This document shows, in pieces, positions 1 through 7,578 of a stretch of 64,000 nucleotides of DNA. The notes below the pieces were generated by a model. The model was not told the DNA's origin, searched no databases, and was given only the letters and a program-made list of their open reading frames with translations. The position numbers and the translations under genes were made by a program. Source of the stretch: Pseudomonadota bacterium. GTDB lineage: Bacteria; Pseudomonadota; Gammaproteobacteria; Burkholderiales; Burkholderiaceae_B. Position 1 is the first letter of the stretch, and the number at the start of each line of letters is the position of its first letter. The stretch lies in NCBI GenBank assembly GCA_023388835.1, contig JAEWFK010000156.1, positions 4,596-68,595 on the forward strand, in the 5' to 3' direction.

Positions 1-678
1 AAGGGCAAGAGCGCCAATACCTCTCCCTTCAGCATTGCCTGGGCAACCGGCAAGCTCTCGCGCGAGCATCTGGCACGCTGGGCCGAGAACCACTACCACT
101 ACGTTGGCCCCTTCGCCGACTACCTGGGCTACTTGTACGCCCGCATGCCCGACACCTACACAGAGGCCAAGGATTTCCTGCTGGCCAATATGTACGAGGA
201 AGAAATCGGCGGCGATCGTCACACCGACCTGCTGATCCGCTTTGCAGAGGCCTGCGGGACGACGCGCGAACGGGTGACGAATCCCGACAACATGAGCGCC
301 ACCACCCGAGCACTGCAATCCTGGTGCTATTGCGTCGCCATGCGCGAAGACCCCATCGTGGCGGTCGCCGGACTGGTCGTCGGCCTGGAATCTCAGGTTC
401 CCTCCATCTATCGCAAGCAGACACCCACGCTCCGCGAGAAATATGGGTTTACAGATGAAGAAGTCGAATTCTTCGATCTGCACATCGTCTCGGATGAAAT
501 CCACGGCGAACGGGGCTACCAGATCGTGCTTGAACATGCAGATACCGTCGAACTGCAGCAGCGCTGCCTGCGGATCTGCGAGATCGGTGCCGAGATGCGA
601 CTGCTCTATACGACCGCCCTCTACACCGACTATGTGAAGAACGAGATCACCCTTCAAGAACTCGAACTGGCCGCCTGA
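1..678 (+). CDS. Heme-oxygenase-like diiron oxidase/PqqC-TenA-like protein, 5'-truncated
   Basis: The reading frame is already open at base 1, so the N-terminus lies outside the window; 225 residues remain. The visible pattern fits the heme-oxygenase-like diiron oxidase superfamily (PqqC, CADD, UndA, BesC relatives). E67 and H74 lie in MYEEEIGGDRH, E130 in the middle helix, and H161, D165 and H168 in HIVSDEIH. The E-x6-H and H-x3-D-x2-H spacings are those of the three-His/three-carboxylate diiron site of CADD-type members. It is cytosolic, with no signal or membrane segment seen. No other pqq gene is visible, so a PQQ synthesis role is not supported. Downstream ferredoxins and a flavin reductase suggest a redox enzyme that receives electrons. 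The substrate is unknown. A terminator separates it from the next gene. Confidence 0.72.
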   Translation, partial: KGKSANTSPFSIAWATGKLSREHLARWAENHYHYVGPFADYLGYLYARMPDTYTEAKDFLLANMYEEEIGGDRHTDLLIRFAEACGTTRERVTNPDNMSATTRALQSWCYCVAMREDPIVAVAGLVVGLESQVPSIYRKQTPTLREKYGFTDEEVEFFDLHIVSDEIHGERGYQIVLEHADTVELQQRCLRICEIGAEMRLLYTTALYTDYVKNEITLQELELAA

Positions 679-750
679 CCGCAGCCGCGGGCCATCGGGC
701 CCGTTGCGGCACCGGCAGATATACCAGGTGAGCCGGACTTCCGTCCGGCG

Positions 751-792
751 CGAGGGCGGGCCGGCGGCCAATGCCGCTCCCGCCCTTTTTTT
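751..792 (+). terminator. Rho-independent terminator after the diiron oxidase gene
   Basis: A GGGCGGG arm (754-760) pairs with CCCGCCC (779-785) and is followed directly by seven T residues. The loop is GC-rich and can pair further. It should end transcripts of the upstream gene before the aldehyde dehydrogenase starts at 814. Confidence 0.75.
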
Positions 793-813
793 CGTAGCAA
801 CAGGAATCCGAAC

Positions 814-2274
814 GTGCAGAACCTCAGAGATCAGGTGTTCCAGAACCATATCGCCGGCCAGTGGACCGACTGTGCGGCGGGCGGCACCTATGCCAATACC
901 AACCCGGCAGACACACGCGACATTGTCGGACGCTTCCAGGACTCAACGGAAGACGACGCATTGGCTGCCGTGAAAGCGGCCGATACGGCCTTCCCTGCCT
1001 GGAGAAAGACGCCGATCAGCAAACGTGCCCAGATCCTGATGACCGCCGCGAGACTTCTGGATGAACGGGCCGACTCCATTGCCGAGGAACTCACGCGGGA
1101 AGAAGGAAAATCCCTGTCCCTGGCCAAGGGTGAAGTGCAGCGCTCCGCGGAGACCCTGCGCTTCTACGCCATTGAAGGGCAGACCTATACAGGCGAGACC
1201 TTCCCCCAGGACGATCCCGACATGGTGGTCTACACCCAGCGTGAGCCACTCGGTGTGGTCACCGTGATCTCGCCCTGGAATTTCCCTATCTCGATTCCCT
1301 CGCGAAAAATCGCGCCGGCCCTGATCACGGGCAATACGGTGGTCTTCAAGCCATCGACCGATACCCCGCTAAGCGGCTATCGGTTGGCCGAAGCCCTGAT
1401 CGATGCCGGCCTGCCAGCCGGTGTGCTGAACTTCATCACGGGGCGCGCATCCCGGGTGGGCAAGGCATTGACGCAATCCCCGCAAATCCGGGCGATCACC
1501 TTTACAGGGTCCACCGCTGCGGGCGAGGCCATTCACCGCACTGCGGACATGACCACACGCCTCCAGATGGAGCTGGGCGGAAAGAACCCCTTGATCGTGC
1601 TCGCAGATGCCGATCTGGACCAGGCCGTCGACCTCGCCATCAAAGGCGGCTACTCGCTGAGCGGCCAAGCCTGCACCGGCACGAGCCGAGTGCTCGTGGA
1701 CAAGGCCGTACGGCAGGCATTCACCGACAAGCTTGTGCAGCGCGTCGGGCAGCTGAAGGTGGGCAGTGGCATGGAAAAGGGGATGGACCTCGGGCCCATG
1801 GCCACCGAATCGCAGATGAACACCGTTCTGGAATACATACAGATCGGAAAGTCGGAAGCCACCCACCTCATCGGCGGTGACCGCCTGAACGGGGAAGATT
1901 TCGATCATGGCTATTACCTCACTCCGGCCGTATTCACCGATGTCAGCCCGTCCATGCGGATCGCTCGCGAAGAAATCTTCGGTCCCGTCCTCGCCATCCT
2001 GGAAGTCGACGGCTATCAAGAGGCGATCGAAATGGCGAACGACACCGACTACGGACTCTCGGCCGCCATTGCCACCACGAACCCGGTCTTCGCGCACCGT
2101 TTCGCCAGCGACATTCAGTCGGGCACGGTGAAGATCAACCGGACCACCACTGGCAATCTGGTCAACGCTCCTTTCGGAGGCGTGAAACGTTCCAGCACCT
2201 CGACGTTCCGCGAGTCGGGGCGTGGGGGATTGGAGTTCTTCCTTCAACTCAAGACTGTCTATCGGGCGGTCTGA
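814..2274 (+). CDS. NAD(P)+-dependent aldehyde dehydrogenase (semialdehyde dehydrogenase type)
   Basis: This 486-residue protein covers a complete ALDH superfamily domain. The Rossmann-side motif SPWNFP (N156), the general base E253 in MELGGK and the catalytic nucleophile C287 in GQACTG are all present. The GTG start at 814 is preceded by AGGAA at about 802-806. The sequence resembles the alpha-ketoglutarate semialdehyde/2,5-dioxovalerate branch and succinate-semialdehyde dehydrogenases, but substrate cannot be read from sequence alone. It probably oxidises an aldehyde produced by the neighbouring oxidative enzymes to the acid in the cytosol. It is the first gene of a same-strand series that continues with the GlcG/HbpS-like protein and the reductase. 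Confidence 0.88.
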   Translation: MQNLRDQVFQNHIAGQWTDCAAGGTYANTNPADTRDIVGRFQDSTEDDALAAVKAADTAFPAWRKTPISKRAQILMTAARLLDERADSIAEELTREEGKSLSLAKGEVQRSAETLRFYAIEGQTYTGETFPQDDPDMVVYTQREPLGVVTVISPWNFPISIPSRKIAPALITGNTVVFKPSTDTPLSGYRLAEALIDAGLPAGVLNFITGRASRVGKALTQSPQIRAITFTGSTAAGEAIHRTADMTTRLQMELGGKNPLIVLADADLDQAVDLAIKGGYSLSGQACTGTSRVLVDKAVRQAFTDKLVQRVGQLKVGSGMEKGMDLGPMATESQMNTVLEYIQIGKSEATHLIGGDRLNGEDFDHGYYLTPAVFTDVSPSMRIAREEIFGPVLAILEVDGYQEAIEMANDTDYGLSAAIATTNPVFAHRFASDIQSGTVKINRTTTGNLVNAPFGGVKRSSTSTFRESGRGGLEFFLQLKTVYRAV

Positions 2275-2359
2275 CTGCAAAGGGTGGAGACGCCGGGCCG
2301 GCGGTCCATCTCAACACCACGCTCGCGCCGAAAGCGGTGTGGGCTCAATCGAAAAATTC

Positions 2360-2378
2360 GGTCGGGCAGCGCCCGACC
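2360..2378 (+). repeat. Perfect 8-bp inverted repeat with 3-nt loop
   Basis: GGTCGGGC, loop AGC, GCCCGACC lies 20 bases upstream of the ATG at 2399. No T-run follows, so it is not a standard terminator. It could be an mRNA-stabilising or processing hairpin between the dehydrogenase and the next gene. Confidence 0.5.
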
Positions 2379-2398
2379 ATCAACGGATAAGGACGAAC

Positions 2399-2878
2399 AT
2401 GAAGAAGATCGTACGCCTGGAAGCCCACGAAGCGCGCCTCATGGTAGACGCAGCAATCGCCCGTTCCAAGGAGATTGGTGTGACGGAGACGGTCTGCGTC
2501 GTGGACGAAGGCGGCTTTCCCATCGTGCTCGAACGCATGGACGGCGCTCGTATTACGGGTCCGCAGATCGCCTGGAACAAGGCGTTCACCGCAGCCGGAC
2601 ACAAGCGCTCCACCCACTTGTTCACCACGCCGCCCAACGGACCCGCCCTGCCCGGAAACGAAGCGTTCGGCATCCAGCTGAGTTTTGAAGGCCGATTTGC
2701 CGCCTTTGTCGGCGGCTTTCCCATCGTGATTGACGACGAAGTCGTAGGCGGCATCGGACTGAGCGGCGGGAACGGCGAACAGGACACCCAGGCAGGCCTG
2801 GCCGGCCTGCAGGCGCTGGCCGACGCGCTAGCCGACAAGGGAATGAAGGTCTTGGTAGAGGCCGACATCAAGAAATAG
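2399..2878 (+). CDS. GlcG/HbpS family (DUF336) heme-binding-like protein
   Basis: A 159-residue protein beginning MKKIVRLE. The start is the ATG at 2399, with GGA about 6 bases upstream; the frame is open further upstream but has no homology there. It has the family hallmarks: N-terminal helix with MVDAAIARSKEIG, VVDEGG, and the Gly-rich C-terminal VGGIGLSGG. Family members (GlcG, PduO C-terminal domain, HbpS) form oligomers and some bind heme or cobalamin-type ligands; many sit in catabolic operons without a proven role. Here it lies between an aldehyde dehydrogenase and a ferredoxin reductase. Cytosolic, no signal peptide. Confidence 0.82.
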   Translation: MKKIVRLEAHEARLMVDAAIARSKEIGVTETVCVVDEGGFPIVLERMDGARITGPQIAWNKAFTAAGHKRSTHLFTTPPNGPALPGNEAFGIQLSFEGRFAAFVGGFPIVIDDEVVGGIGLSGGNGEQDTQAGLAGLQALADALADKGMKVLVEADIKK

Positions 2879-2933
2879 ACGTCAGGGCAGCGGCTGCCGC
2901 CTGCCGCGCCGCCCTCATTCAGGAGCAAATATC

Positions 2934-3950
2934 ATGTCCCACCAGGTACGCGTTTTAGAGACCAGCGAGACATTCAGCGCAGCCGCTGATGAATCCATTC
3001 TCGATGCCGCCCTTCGCGCCGGCATCAGCCTCCCGCATGAATGTACGTTCGGTGGCTGCGGAACGTGCCGGATCAAGGTGTGTGAAGGCGGCGTCCGCTA
3101 TGACGAATTCCCCATGGCGCTGACGGAAGAAGAACATGCCGAAGGCTACGCTCTGGCATGCCAGGCCCGCTGCACCGGTGATGTGGTGATCGAGCCCGCC
3201 GCCAAAGGAATAGAGTTCGCGCCGGCAGTCTCCACTACGGCGCAGGTGGTCACCATGGAGGCTCTGACACCGGACATCATGCGCCTGGTGCTTGAACTGC
3301 CTGAAGATGTGGACTTGGATTACCGGCCGGGCCAGTACATGAACATTCTCTTGGCTGACGGCAGTACCCGGAGCTTCTCGATGGCATCCGCGGGTCTGCC
3401 CGGGAATCAGGTGGATTTCCACATCCGCCGCATCCCGGGCGGACGCTTCACGGAACAGGCCTTGTCCGCGCTGCGCCCCGGCGACATGCTGCACGTCGAA
3501 ATCCCCTTGGGGACATTCTGCTTTCACGAGGACGACTGGCGGCCCATGATACTAGTAGCCACCGGTACAGGGCTGGCGCCCATCAAAGCGATCCTCGAAT
3601 CACTCCTGGACAACGAAGACTGTCCGCCGGTGACGCTTTACTGGGGCATGCGAACCGAGGCGGATCTTTATCTGAGCAAGGAAATCGAATCGTGGGCCGG
3701 GCGGCTTTACGAGTTCAAGTTCGTGCCGGTGCTGTCCCGTGCTGATGCCGGCTGGGCCGGCCGCAGGGGCTATGTACAAGCTGCCGTCATGGAAGACCAT
3801 GAAGATCTGTCGGAATACGCGTTCTATTTATGCGGGGCGCCGGAAATGGTCGCCCAGGCGAAACATGCTTTTTTTTCACGTGGCGCCCAGGCCGAATATG
3901 TCTATTCCGACAGTTTTACTTTTCAAACTTCAGCCGCTCTTGTCGCATGA
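2934..3950 (+). CDS. 2Fe-2S ferredoxin/FAD/NAD(P)H oxidoreductase, electron-transfer component
   Basis: A three-domain reductase of 338 residues. Residues 1-90 form a plant-type 2Fe-2S domain with cysteines C37, C42, C45 and C76 (C-x4-C-x2-C-x30-C). About 100-200 is an FAD-binding barrel with the R-S-F-S variant of the RxYS motif at 146-149. About 205-330 is an NAD(P)H domain with GTGLAPIK at 211-218 and CGAPEM near the C-terminus. The architecture equals the reductases of multicomponent oxygenases (benzoate/toluate dioxygenase, phenol hydroxylase, CDP-6-deoxy-hexulose dehydratase reductase). It probably passes electrons from NAD(P)H to the ferredoxins encoded downstream or to the diiron protein upstream. 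RBS AGGAG lies upstream of ATG 2934. Confidence 0.88.
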   Translation: MSHQVRVLETSETFSAAADESILDAALRAGISLPHECTFGGCGTCRIKVCEGGVRYDEFPMALTEEEHAEGYALACQARCTGDVVIEPAAKGIEFAPAVSTTAQVVTMEALTPDIMRLVLELPEDVDLDYRPGQYMNILLADGSTRSFSMASAGLPGNQVDFHIRRIPGGRFTEQALSALRPGDMLHVEIPLGTFCFHEDDWRPMILVATGTGLAPIKAILESLLDNEDCPPVTLYWGMRTEADLYLSKEIESWAGRLYEFKFVPVLSRADAGWAGRRGYVQAAVMEDHEDLSEYAFYLCGAPEMVAQAKHAFFSRGAQAEYVYSDSFTFQTSAALVA

Positions 3951-3989
3951 ACCGCGCAGCCCCCATGGCCCGCAGCCACTGCTGCACGG

Positions 3990-4169
3990 TCAGGCGTGTT
4001 GAAGCCTCTCGTCGTGGGGAGCGGTGTCCGCCTCGAACCGCTTGGTCAATTTCGACAAAGAAAATGAAAACAGCGGAATGCTGCGGCGCAGCTGCGCACG
4101 TTGCTTGAGATGCGCGTTCAGTTGCTGGCCAAGGGGAGTTTCGCGATAGTACTTAAGATCATCTTTCAT
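3990..4169 (-). CDS. Possible 59-residue protein of unknown function
   Basis: The minus-strand frame begins with ATG at 4169, with AGGTG six bases upstream and a TATACT hexamer at 4196-4201 (read on the minus strand) as a candidate -10 box. The product, starting MKDDLKYYRETPLG, is rich in charged residues (KQRAQLRR) and has no recognised domain or signal. It is antisense-oriented relative to all its neighbours. The good ribosome-binding site argues for a real gene. The short length and absence of known relatives argue against it. Confidence 0.3.
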   Translation of the reverse strand: MKDDLKYYRETPLGQQLNAHLKQRAQLRRSIPLFSFSLSKLTKRFEADTAPHDERLQHA

Positions 4170-4191
4170 GGTAAACACCTATTGAACTGAA

Positions 4192-4207
4192 CTAAGTATA
4201 CAACTTT
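4192..4207. promoter_or_regulatory. GTATACAA octamer, candidate operator 1
   Basis: GTATACAA occurs at 4196-4203 and overlaps the TATACT candidate -10 of the small minus-strand frame. The core GTATAC is palindromic. TTGTATACAA-like sites are typical of FCD-type GntR regulators, but no such regulator is visible in the window. The same octamer recurs at 4501-4508. Confidence 0.3.
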
Positions 4208-4499
4208 GAAACACAAAGATCCAGTATTGGCGGCGATTCGTATGGCGTTACGTGCGCGCAAATACCGTGCTATGTCGCTCTAATGCGCGGAACTGCGCGA
4301 AATCGAGCACCGCTTCGAACGTCAATACACGGGAAGTGTAGGTCCACTGGATGAACATCGCCTTGATACAGGACAAGATATCCCGGTTTGGATCGTAGTC
4401 ATCCGTTTGCCGGACACCCGCCGCCGGAATGAGGTCTGGCGGTCCAATAGCAGCTATCGAAATGCGGGGAGAAACCCCTATCTTTTCGACCGGACAAAC

Positions 4500-4510
4500 G
4501 GTATACAATA
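4500..4510. promoter_or_regulatory. GTATACAA octamer, candidate operator/-10 region of the ferredoxin operon
   Basis: GTATACAAT at 4501-4509 lies about 50 bases before the ferredoxin start at 4561 and includes TACAAT, a plausible -10 element. No strong -35 is seen at the right distance. The first eight bases are identical to 4196-4203. Confidence 0.35.
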
Positions 4511-4560
4511 TTCCATGTTACCTTCTAGTTGCCTGCGGGCGAATGATGCGAGTCAACACC

Positions 4561-4875
4561 ATGCCAACCATTACCCTTCACAAAGCCGGGGCGGTCCACA
4601 CGGGAGTCGTAAACGACAACACCAACCTTGTCGTACGCGCCGGTATCAAGCAGTTCCCCTTCCCGCATCTGGCCTATAAATGCGGGATGGGAAAGTGCGC
4701 TACCTGTGCTTGCAAGGTGCTGTCCGGTGCAGAGCACCTCCCGCCTCCCAACTGGAAGGAGAAAAAGCAATTGGGCGAACGCATTGAAGAGGGTTACCGA
4801 CTCGTGTGCCAGCTATGGGTGTCCCATGACATCGAGCTCACGCAGGACGTAACGCCAATTGCCCCGCATGCTTGA
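4561..4875 (+). CDS. 2Fe-2S ferredoxin (plant-type)
   Basis: A 104-residue protein starting MPTITLHKAG. The cluster ligands are C41, C46, C49 and C83 (C-x4-C-x2-C, last Cys in YRLVCQ), with an extra C51. The frame is open upstream, but homology begins near 4561, so this ATG is preferred; ATG codons at about 4540 cannot be excluded. It should be a soluble one-electron carrier, probably between the reductase at 2934-3950 and an oxidative enzyme. The following gene starts 28 bases after its stop, so the two are probably cotranscribed. Confidence 0.85.
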   Translation: MPTITLHKAGAVHTGVVNDNTNLVVRAGIKQFPFPHLAYKCGMGKCATCACKVLSGAEHLPPPNWKEKKQLGERIEEGYRLVCQLWVSHDIELTQDVTPIAPHA

Positions 4876-4903
4876 CCTTTCTGCCTTCAAAGAGAACCCT
4901 GCC

Positions 4904-5203
4904 ATGTACGCCATACTCACCAGCAAGCCCGGTCAATACCACGCCGAAGCGGACGAAGGTGCGACACACGTGGAATCGTATGAATATTTGTTCTACGGCC
5001 GCCCGAAGGCCGTCTTTCAAGTGATCCAGCTGGAAGGCGAGACTCGCGTCCGGATTACGGAAGACGCCCCACCCTACGTCAGCAACTCGGTCCCCACGAA
5101 ATTCCTGGAAAAGTTCGATACGCTGGAAGAGGCCCGCGCTTCGTTGCAACAACTTATCGGCTTCGGCAAGCTGGACGCCCGTCTGCGCCGCTGCGATGCC
5201 TGA
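4904..5203 (+). CDS. Conserved-looking 99-residue protein of unknown function between two ferredoxins
   Basis: The chosen start is ATG 4904 (MYAILTSKPGQYHA), with AGAGAA upstream; an in-frame ATG at 4868 would overlap the preceding ferredoxin gene. The product is soluble, mixed alpha/beta by eye, with a Tyr-rich ESYEYLFYG segment and a C-terminal helix (LEEARASLQQLIGFG). It ends with cysteine in RRCDA. I recognise no named domain. Its position between two ferredoxin genes with short spacing suggests a partner in the same electron-transfer system, for example a scaffold, chaperone or small oxygenase subunit. That role is inference only. Confidence 0.7.
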   Translation: MYAILTSKPGQYHAEADEGATHVESYEYLFYGRPKAVFQVIQLEGETRVRITEDAPPYVSNSVPTKFLEKFDTLEEARASLQQLIGFGKLDARLRRCDA

Positions 5204-5222
5204 AAGCAGTGGATGGACAGAC

Positions 5223-5522
5223 ATGATTGAAATCACCTTTCTCACCAACAACGAGAAAATCGTCAGTGCGCCCGAAAACAGCAATCTGCTGCGCGTCTCG
5301 ATCAAGGAACAGGGCGGGATCCCCTTCAAATGCGGGGGTGGCCTGTGCGGTACATGCCGGTGCCTCATTGAAGAAGGACTCGAACATACCGACCCGGTCA
5401 AGCCCAAGGAGCGAAAGCACCTGAAGCCTGAAGATCTTCAGGCGGGCTACCGCATGGCCTGCCAAACCTTCGTAAACGGGAACATCAAGGTGTCCTGGGT
5501 GCCCAAGGCCGCCGTCCGCTAA
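5223..5522 (+). CDS. 2Fe-2S ferredoxin (second copy)
   Basis: A 99-residue plant-type ferredoxin with ligands C37, C42, C45 and C80, plus an extra C47. It starts at ATG 5223, 19 bases after the preceding stop, with GGA upstream. It is clearly different from the ferredoxin at 4561-4875, sharing little beyond the cluster motif and the YRxxCQ segment, so the pair is not a recent duplication. Two ferredoxins and a reductase that also carries a 2Fe-2S domain in one cluster imply either two acceptors or a stepwise chain. Confidence 0.85.
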   Translation: MIEITFLTNNEKIVSAPENSNLLRVSIKEQGGIPFKCGGGLCGTCRCLIEEGLEHTDPVKPKERKHLKPEDLQAGYRMACQTFVNGNIKVSWVPKAAVR

Positions 5523-5562
5523 AGCATCAAGCAAGAACAAATAGCCCGGGGAAAAAAAGACC

Positions 5563-6492
5563 ATGCTGCACATTTCCGACGCCATGGTGGAGACCGCCGT
5601 CACCGCGGACGAGGCCCAACATGTACTGCGGGAAGCCTTTCTGGCGTTCGGTGCAACCCATGCAGCCATGCAGGCACGCATTCGCACGGAAGCGGGCGGC
5701 GTGAAACTCTCCACGCTTGGAGCGGTCATTCCCGGCCAAGATGTCGCAGGGGCCAAGGTCTATACCACCATAGACGGCCACTTCAATTTCGTGGTGCTGC
5801 TTTTTTCCGCGCGTGACGGACGCCCGCTGGCGACGTTCGACGCGGGCGCACTGACGCGTGTCCGGACAGCGGCCTGCTCGGTGCTGGGAGCAAAAGCGCT
5901 GGCCCGGCCGCAAGCCAGTATATTGGGGCTCTTCGGAGCGGGGACACAAGGCGTCGAGCACGCTGTGCAAATGACGCGGGCATTCGGGCTAAGCCAAATC
6001 CTGTTCCACGACCCCTATGCCGCGCCAGGCACTGAAAGCCGTATCGCCGAACTCACGGGCGTTGACGTTGGCAGCGCGGAACCGGACAGGATCGCGGCGA
6101 CGGCGGATATCATCGTCACAGCGTCCCGCTCACCCCATCCGCTGTTTTCCGGCGAATCGGTCAAGGCGGGAGCTTTCATCGCCGCCATTGGCTCCAGTCT
6201 GCCCACCACCCGCGAACTTGACGACGCACTGCTGGCGCGCGCCAAGGCCATCGTCGTGGAATGGAAGCCGCAGACCCTCCAGGAAGCGGGCGATCTCCTT
6301 CTGGCGGACCGGAACCTGCGGGTCACGGACAAGCTCGTCGAGTTGGCGGATGTATTCGACAAGCGCACCTTTCGCAGTACAGCGGAAGACATCTTTGTAT
6401 ACAAGTCGGTCGGAGTAGGTCTGGAAGACATTGCGCTTGCCGGCCATGTGTACAAACACATCGCTGCCCGAGAAAAATTGCCGCAACCGTGA
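5563..6492 (+). CDS. Ornithine cyclodeaminase/mu-crystallin family protein
   Basis: A 309-residue NAD(P)-binding protein. It shows the family features VKLSTLGAVIPG, an AGAKVYTT segment with the conserved lysine, RTAACS, and the Rossmann motif GLFGAGTQG near residue 130. Relatives include ornithine cyclodeaminase, alanine dehydrogenase (archaeal), ketimine reductases and tauropine-type enzymes. They all act on the imine/amino acid interconversion, so the exact reaction here is open. The start is ATG 5563. It is 40 bases downstream of the second ferredoxin, likely last in the operon. An imine-handling enzyme fits a pathway that degrades or builds an amine or amino acid. Confidence 0.85.
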   Translation: MLHISDAMVETAVTADEAQHVLREAFLAFGATHAAMQARIRTEAGGVKLSTLGAVIPGQDVAGAKVYTTIDGHFNFVVLLFSARDGRPLATFDAGALTRVRTAACSVLGAKALARPQASILGLFGAGTQGVEHAVQMTRAFGLSQILFHDPYAAPGTESRIAELTGVDVGSAEPDRIAATADIIVTASRSPHPLFSGESVKAGAFIAAIGSSLPTTRELDDALLARAKAIVVEWKPQTLQEAGDLLLADRNLRVTDKLVELADVFDKRTFRSTAEDIFVYKSVGVGLEDIALAGHVYKHIAAREKLPQP

Positions 6493-6633
6493 TGCCTGAG
6501 CGGGCATGAGGAACAGCAGCCACTTTTCCGCACACTGACTCTGGGCGGCAAGAGCACTGACAATGACACTTGGCGATCCGCAGCCGCCTTGCTATAAGAG
6601 CTATTGCCGCCGTTCTTCACAAGGAGACCTCAG

Positions 6634-7578
6634 ATGCTTCCCCAAATCGCCGGAAGAACAATCGCAGGCTTCGCCCTAGCCGCCCTCGCATACACCCCCC
6701 TACATGCGCAAACCACGTGGGCGCCTCCCGCTCCCGCGACCCCGCTGGCCATTCAGCCCGCTCCGGTGTATCCGGCCGCCGCATCCGTCGCCCCGGCCTA
6801 CACGACAGCGACCCATCCCGCCGTCCGTCCACGGCTCTATGCCTTGGATTGTGGCCGCATCCATTTGCCGGATATGTCGATGTTCTCGGACACAGGCGAA
6901 TATGATGGCAAGAGCGGCACGCTCGTGACGCCCTGCTTCCTGATCCTGCATCCGTCGGGTACGCTGTTGTGGGATACCGGGCTGAGCGACACCCTTCTAG
7001 GCAAGGGCCCCCTCCTTGTCGAAGGCGGCACGACGCTTCAGGTCGACAGAGGTCTGCGCGCGCAGTTGCAGTCCATCGGCGTCAGTCAGATCGACTACCT
7101 GGGGTTTTCACATTTTCACTTCGATCACACAGGCAATGCCGGCGCGTTTCCGAACGCCACCTGGCTCGTGAGCCGCGCCGAACAGGCCGCCTCACTTGCC
7201 GCGCCCAATGCATTCGTGAACCCCGACGACATTCGGCCGGGCTCCCATGTCAGGCAACAGATGCTTGATGGCGATCACGATGTCTTCGGCGACGGCACGG
7301 TGCGGATTCTCCGTGCTCCGGGGCATACGCCCGGCCACCAGGTCCTGATGGTTCGGCTGGCCGCCAGCGGACCAGTCATCCTGAGCGGCGACCTCTACCA
7401 CACCCGCGATAACCGTCGATACCAGCGTGTCCCTTCGTTCAATGTCAATCGGGCCGATACCCTGGCATCGATGAACCGTATCGAGACCCTCGCCAGGAAT
7501 ATTGGCGCACGCGTCATCGTGCAGCATGATCCCGAAGAGTTCGCTGTATTGCCCCGCCTCCCGGATTATCTGGAGTAA
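6634..7578 (+). CDS. Secreted metallo-beta-lactamase-fold hydrolase, N-acyl homoserine lactonase-like
   Basis: A 314-residue protein. The AAGGAG ribosome-binding site fixes the start at 6634. A signal peptide ends near residue 25 (LHA). A Pro/Ala-rich linker of about 40 residues follows, then the MBL domain. The zinc motif H160-F-H162-F-D164-H165 is intact, with H231 in PGHTPG, D253 in SGDLYH and a late QHD. The family (AttM/AiiA-type) hydrolyses lactones, often acyl-homoserine lactones. A periplasmic form would meet incoming signals or other lactones. Substrate is not proven by sequence. The 3' end is followed by a degenerate copy of its last codons. Confidence 0.8.
   Translation: MLPQIAGRTIAGFALAALAYTPLHAQTTWAPPAPATPLAIQPAPVYPAAASVAPAYTTATHPAVRPRLYALDCGRIHLPDMSMFSDTGEYDGKSGTLVTPCFLILHPSGTLLWDTGLSDTLLGKGPLLVEGGTTLQVDRGLRAQLQSIGVSQIDYLGFSHFHFDHTGNAGAFPNATWLVSRAEQAASLAAPNAFVNPDDIRPGSHVRQQMLDGDHDVFGDGTVRILRAPGHTPGHQVLMVRLAASGPVILSGDLYHTRDNRRYQRVPSFNVNRADTLASMNRIETLARNIGARVIVQHDPEEFAVLPRLPDYLE

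Larger units (their letters stand above)
3951..4560. other. Gene-poor 610-bp stretch within the oxidoreductase cluster
   Basis: No well-supported plus-strand gene lies here. The stretch is more AT-rich than its surroundings around 4140-4270 and 4480-4540. It holds a weakly supported small minus-strand frame (3990-4169) and two GTATACAA octamers about 300 bases apart. It probably contains the promoter of the ferredoxin genes starting at 4561. It might also be the scar of a lost regulator gene; nothing recognisable remains. Confidence 0.5.

Noticed and set aside
1..678. PqqC (pyrroloquinoline quinone synthesis) assignment
   Set aside because: No pqqA, pqqB, pqqD or pqqE is visible and the protein fits the wider diiron family equally well.
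4248..4508. An 86-codon minus-strand open frame in the gene-poor stretch
   Set aside because: It can only begin with TTG, has no ribosome-binding site, and no recognised domain; it covers one of the octamers.
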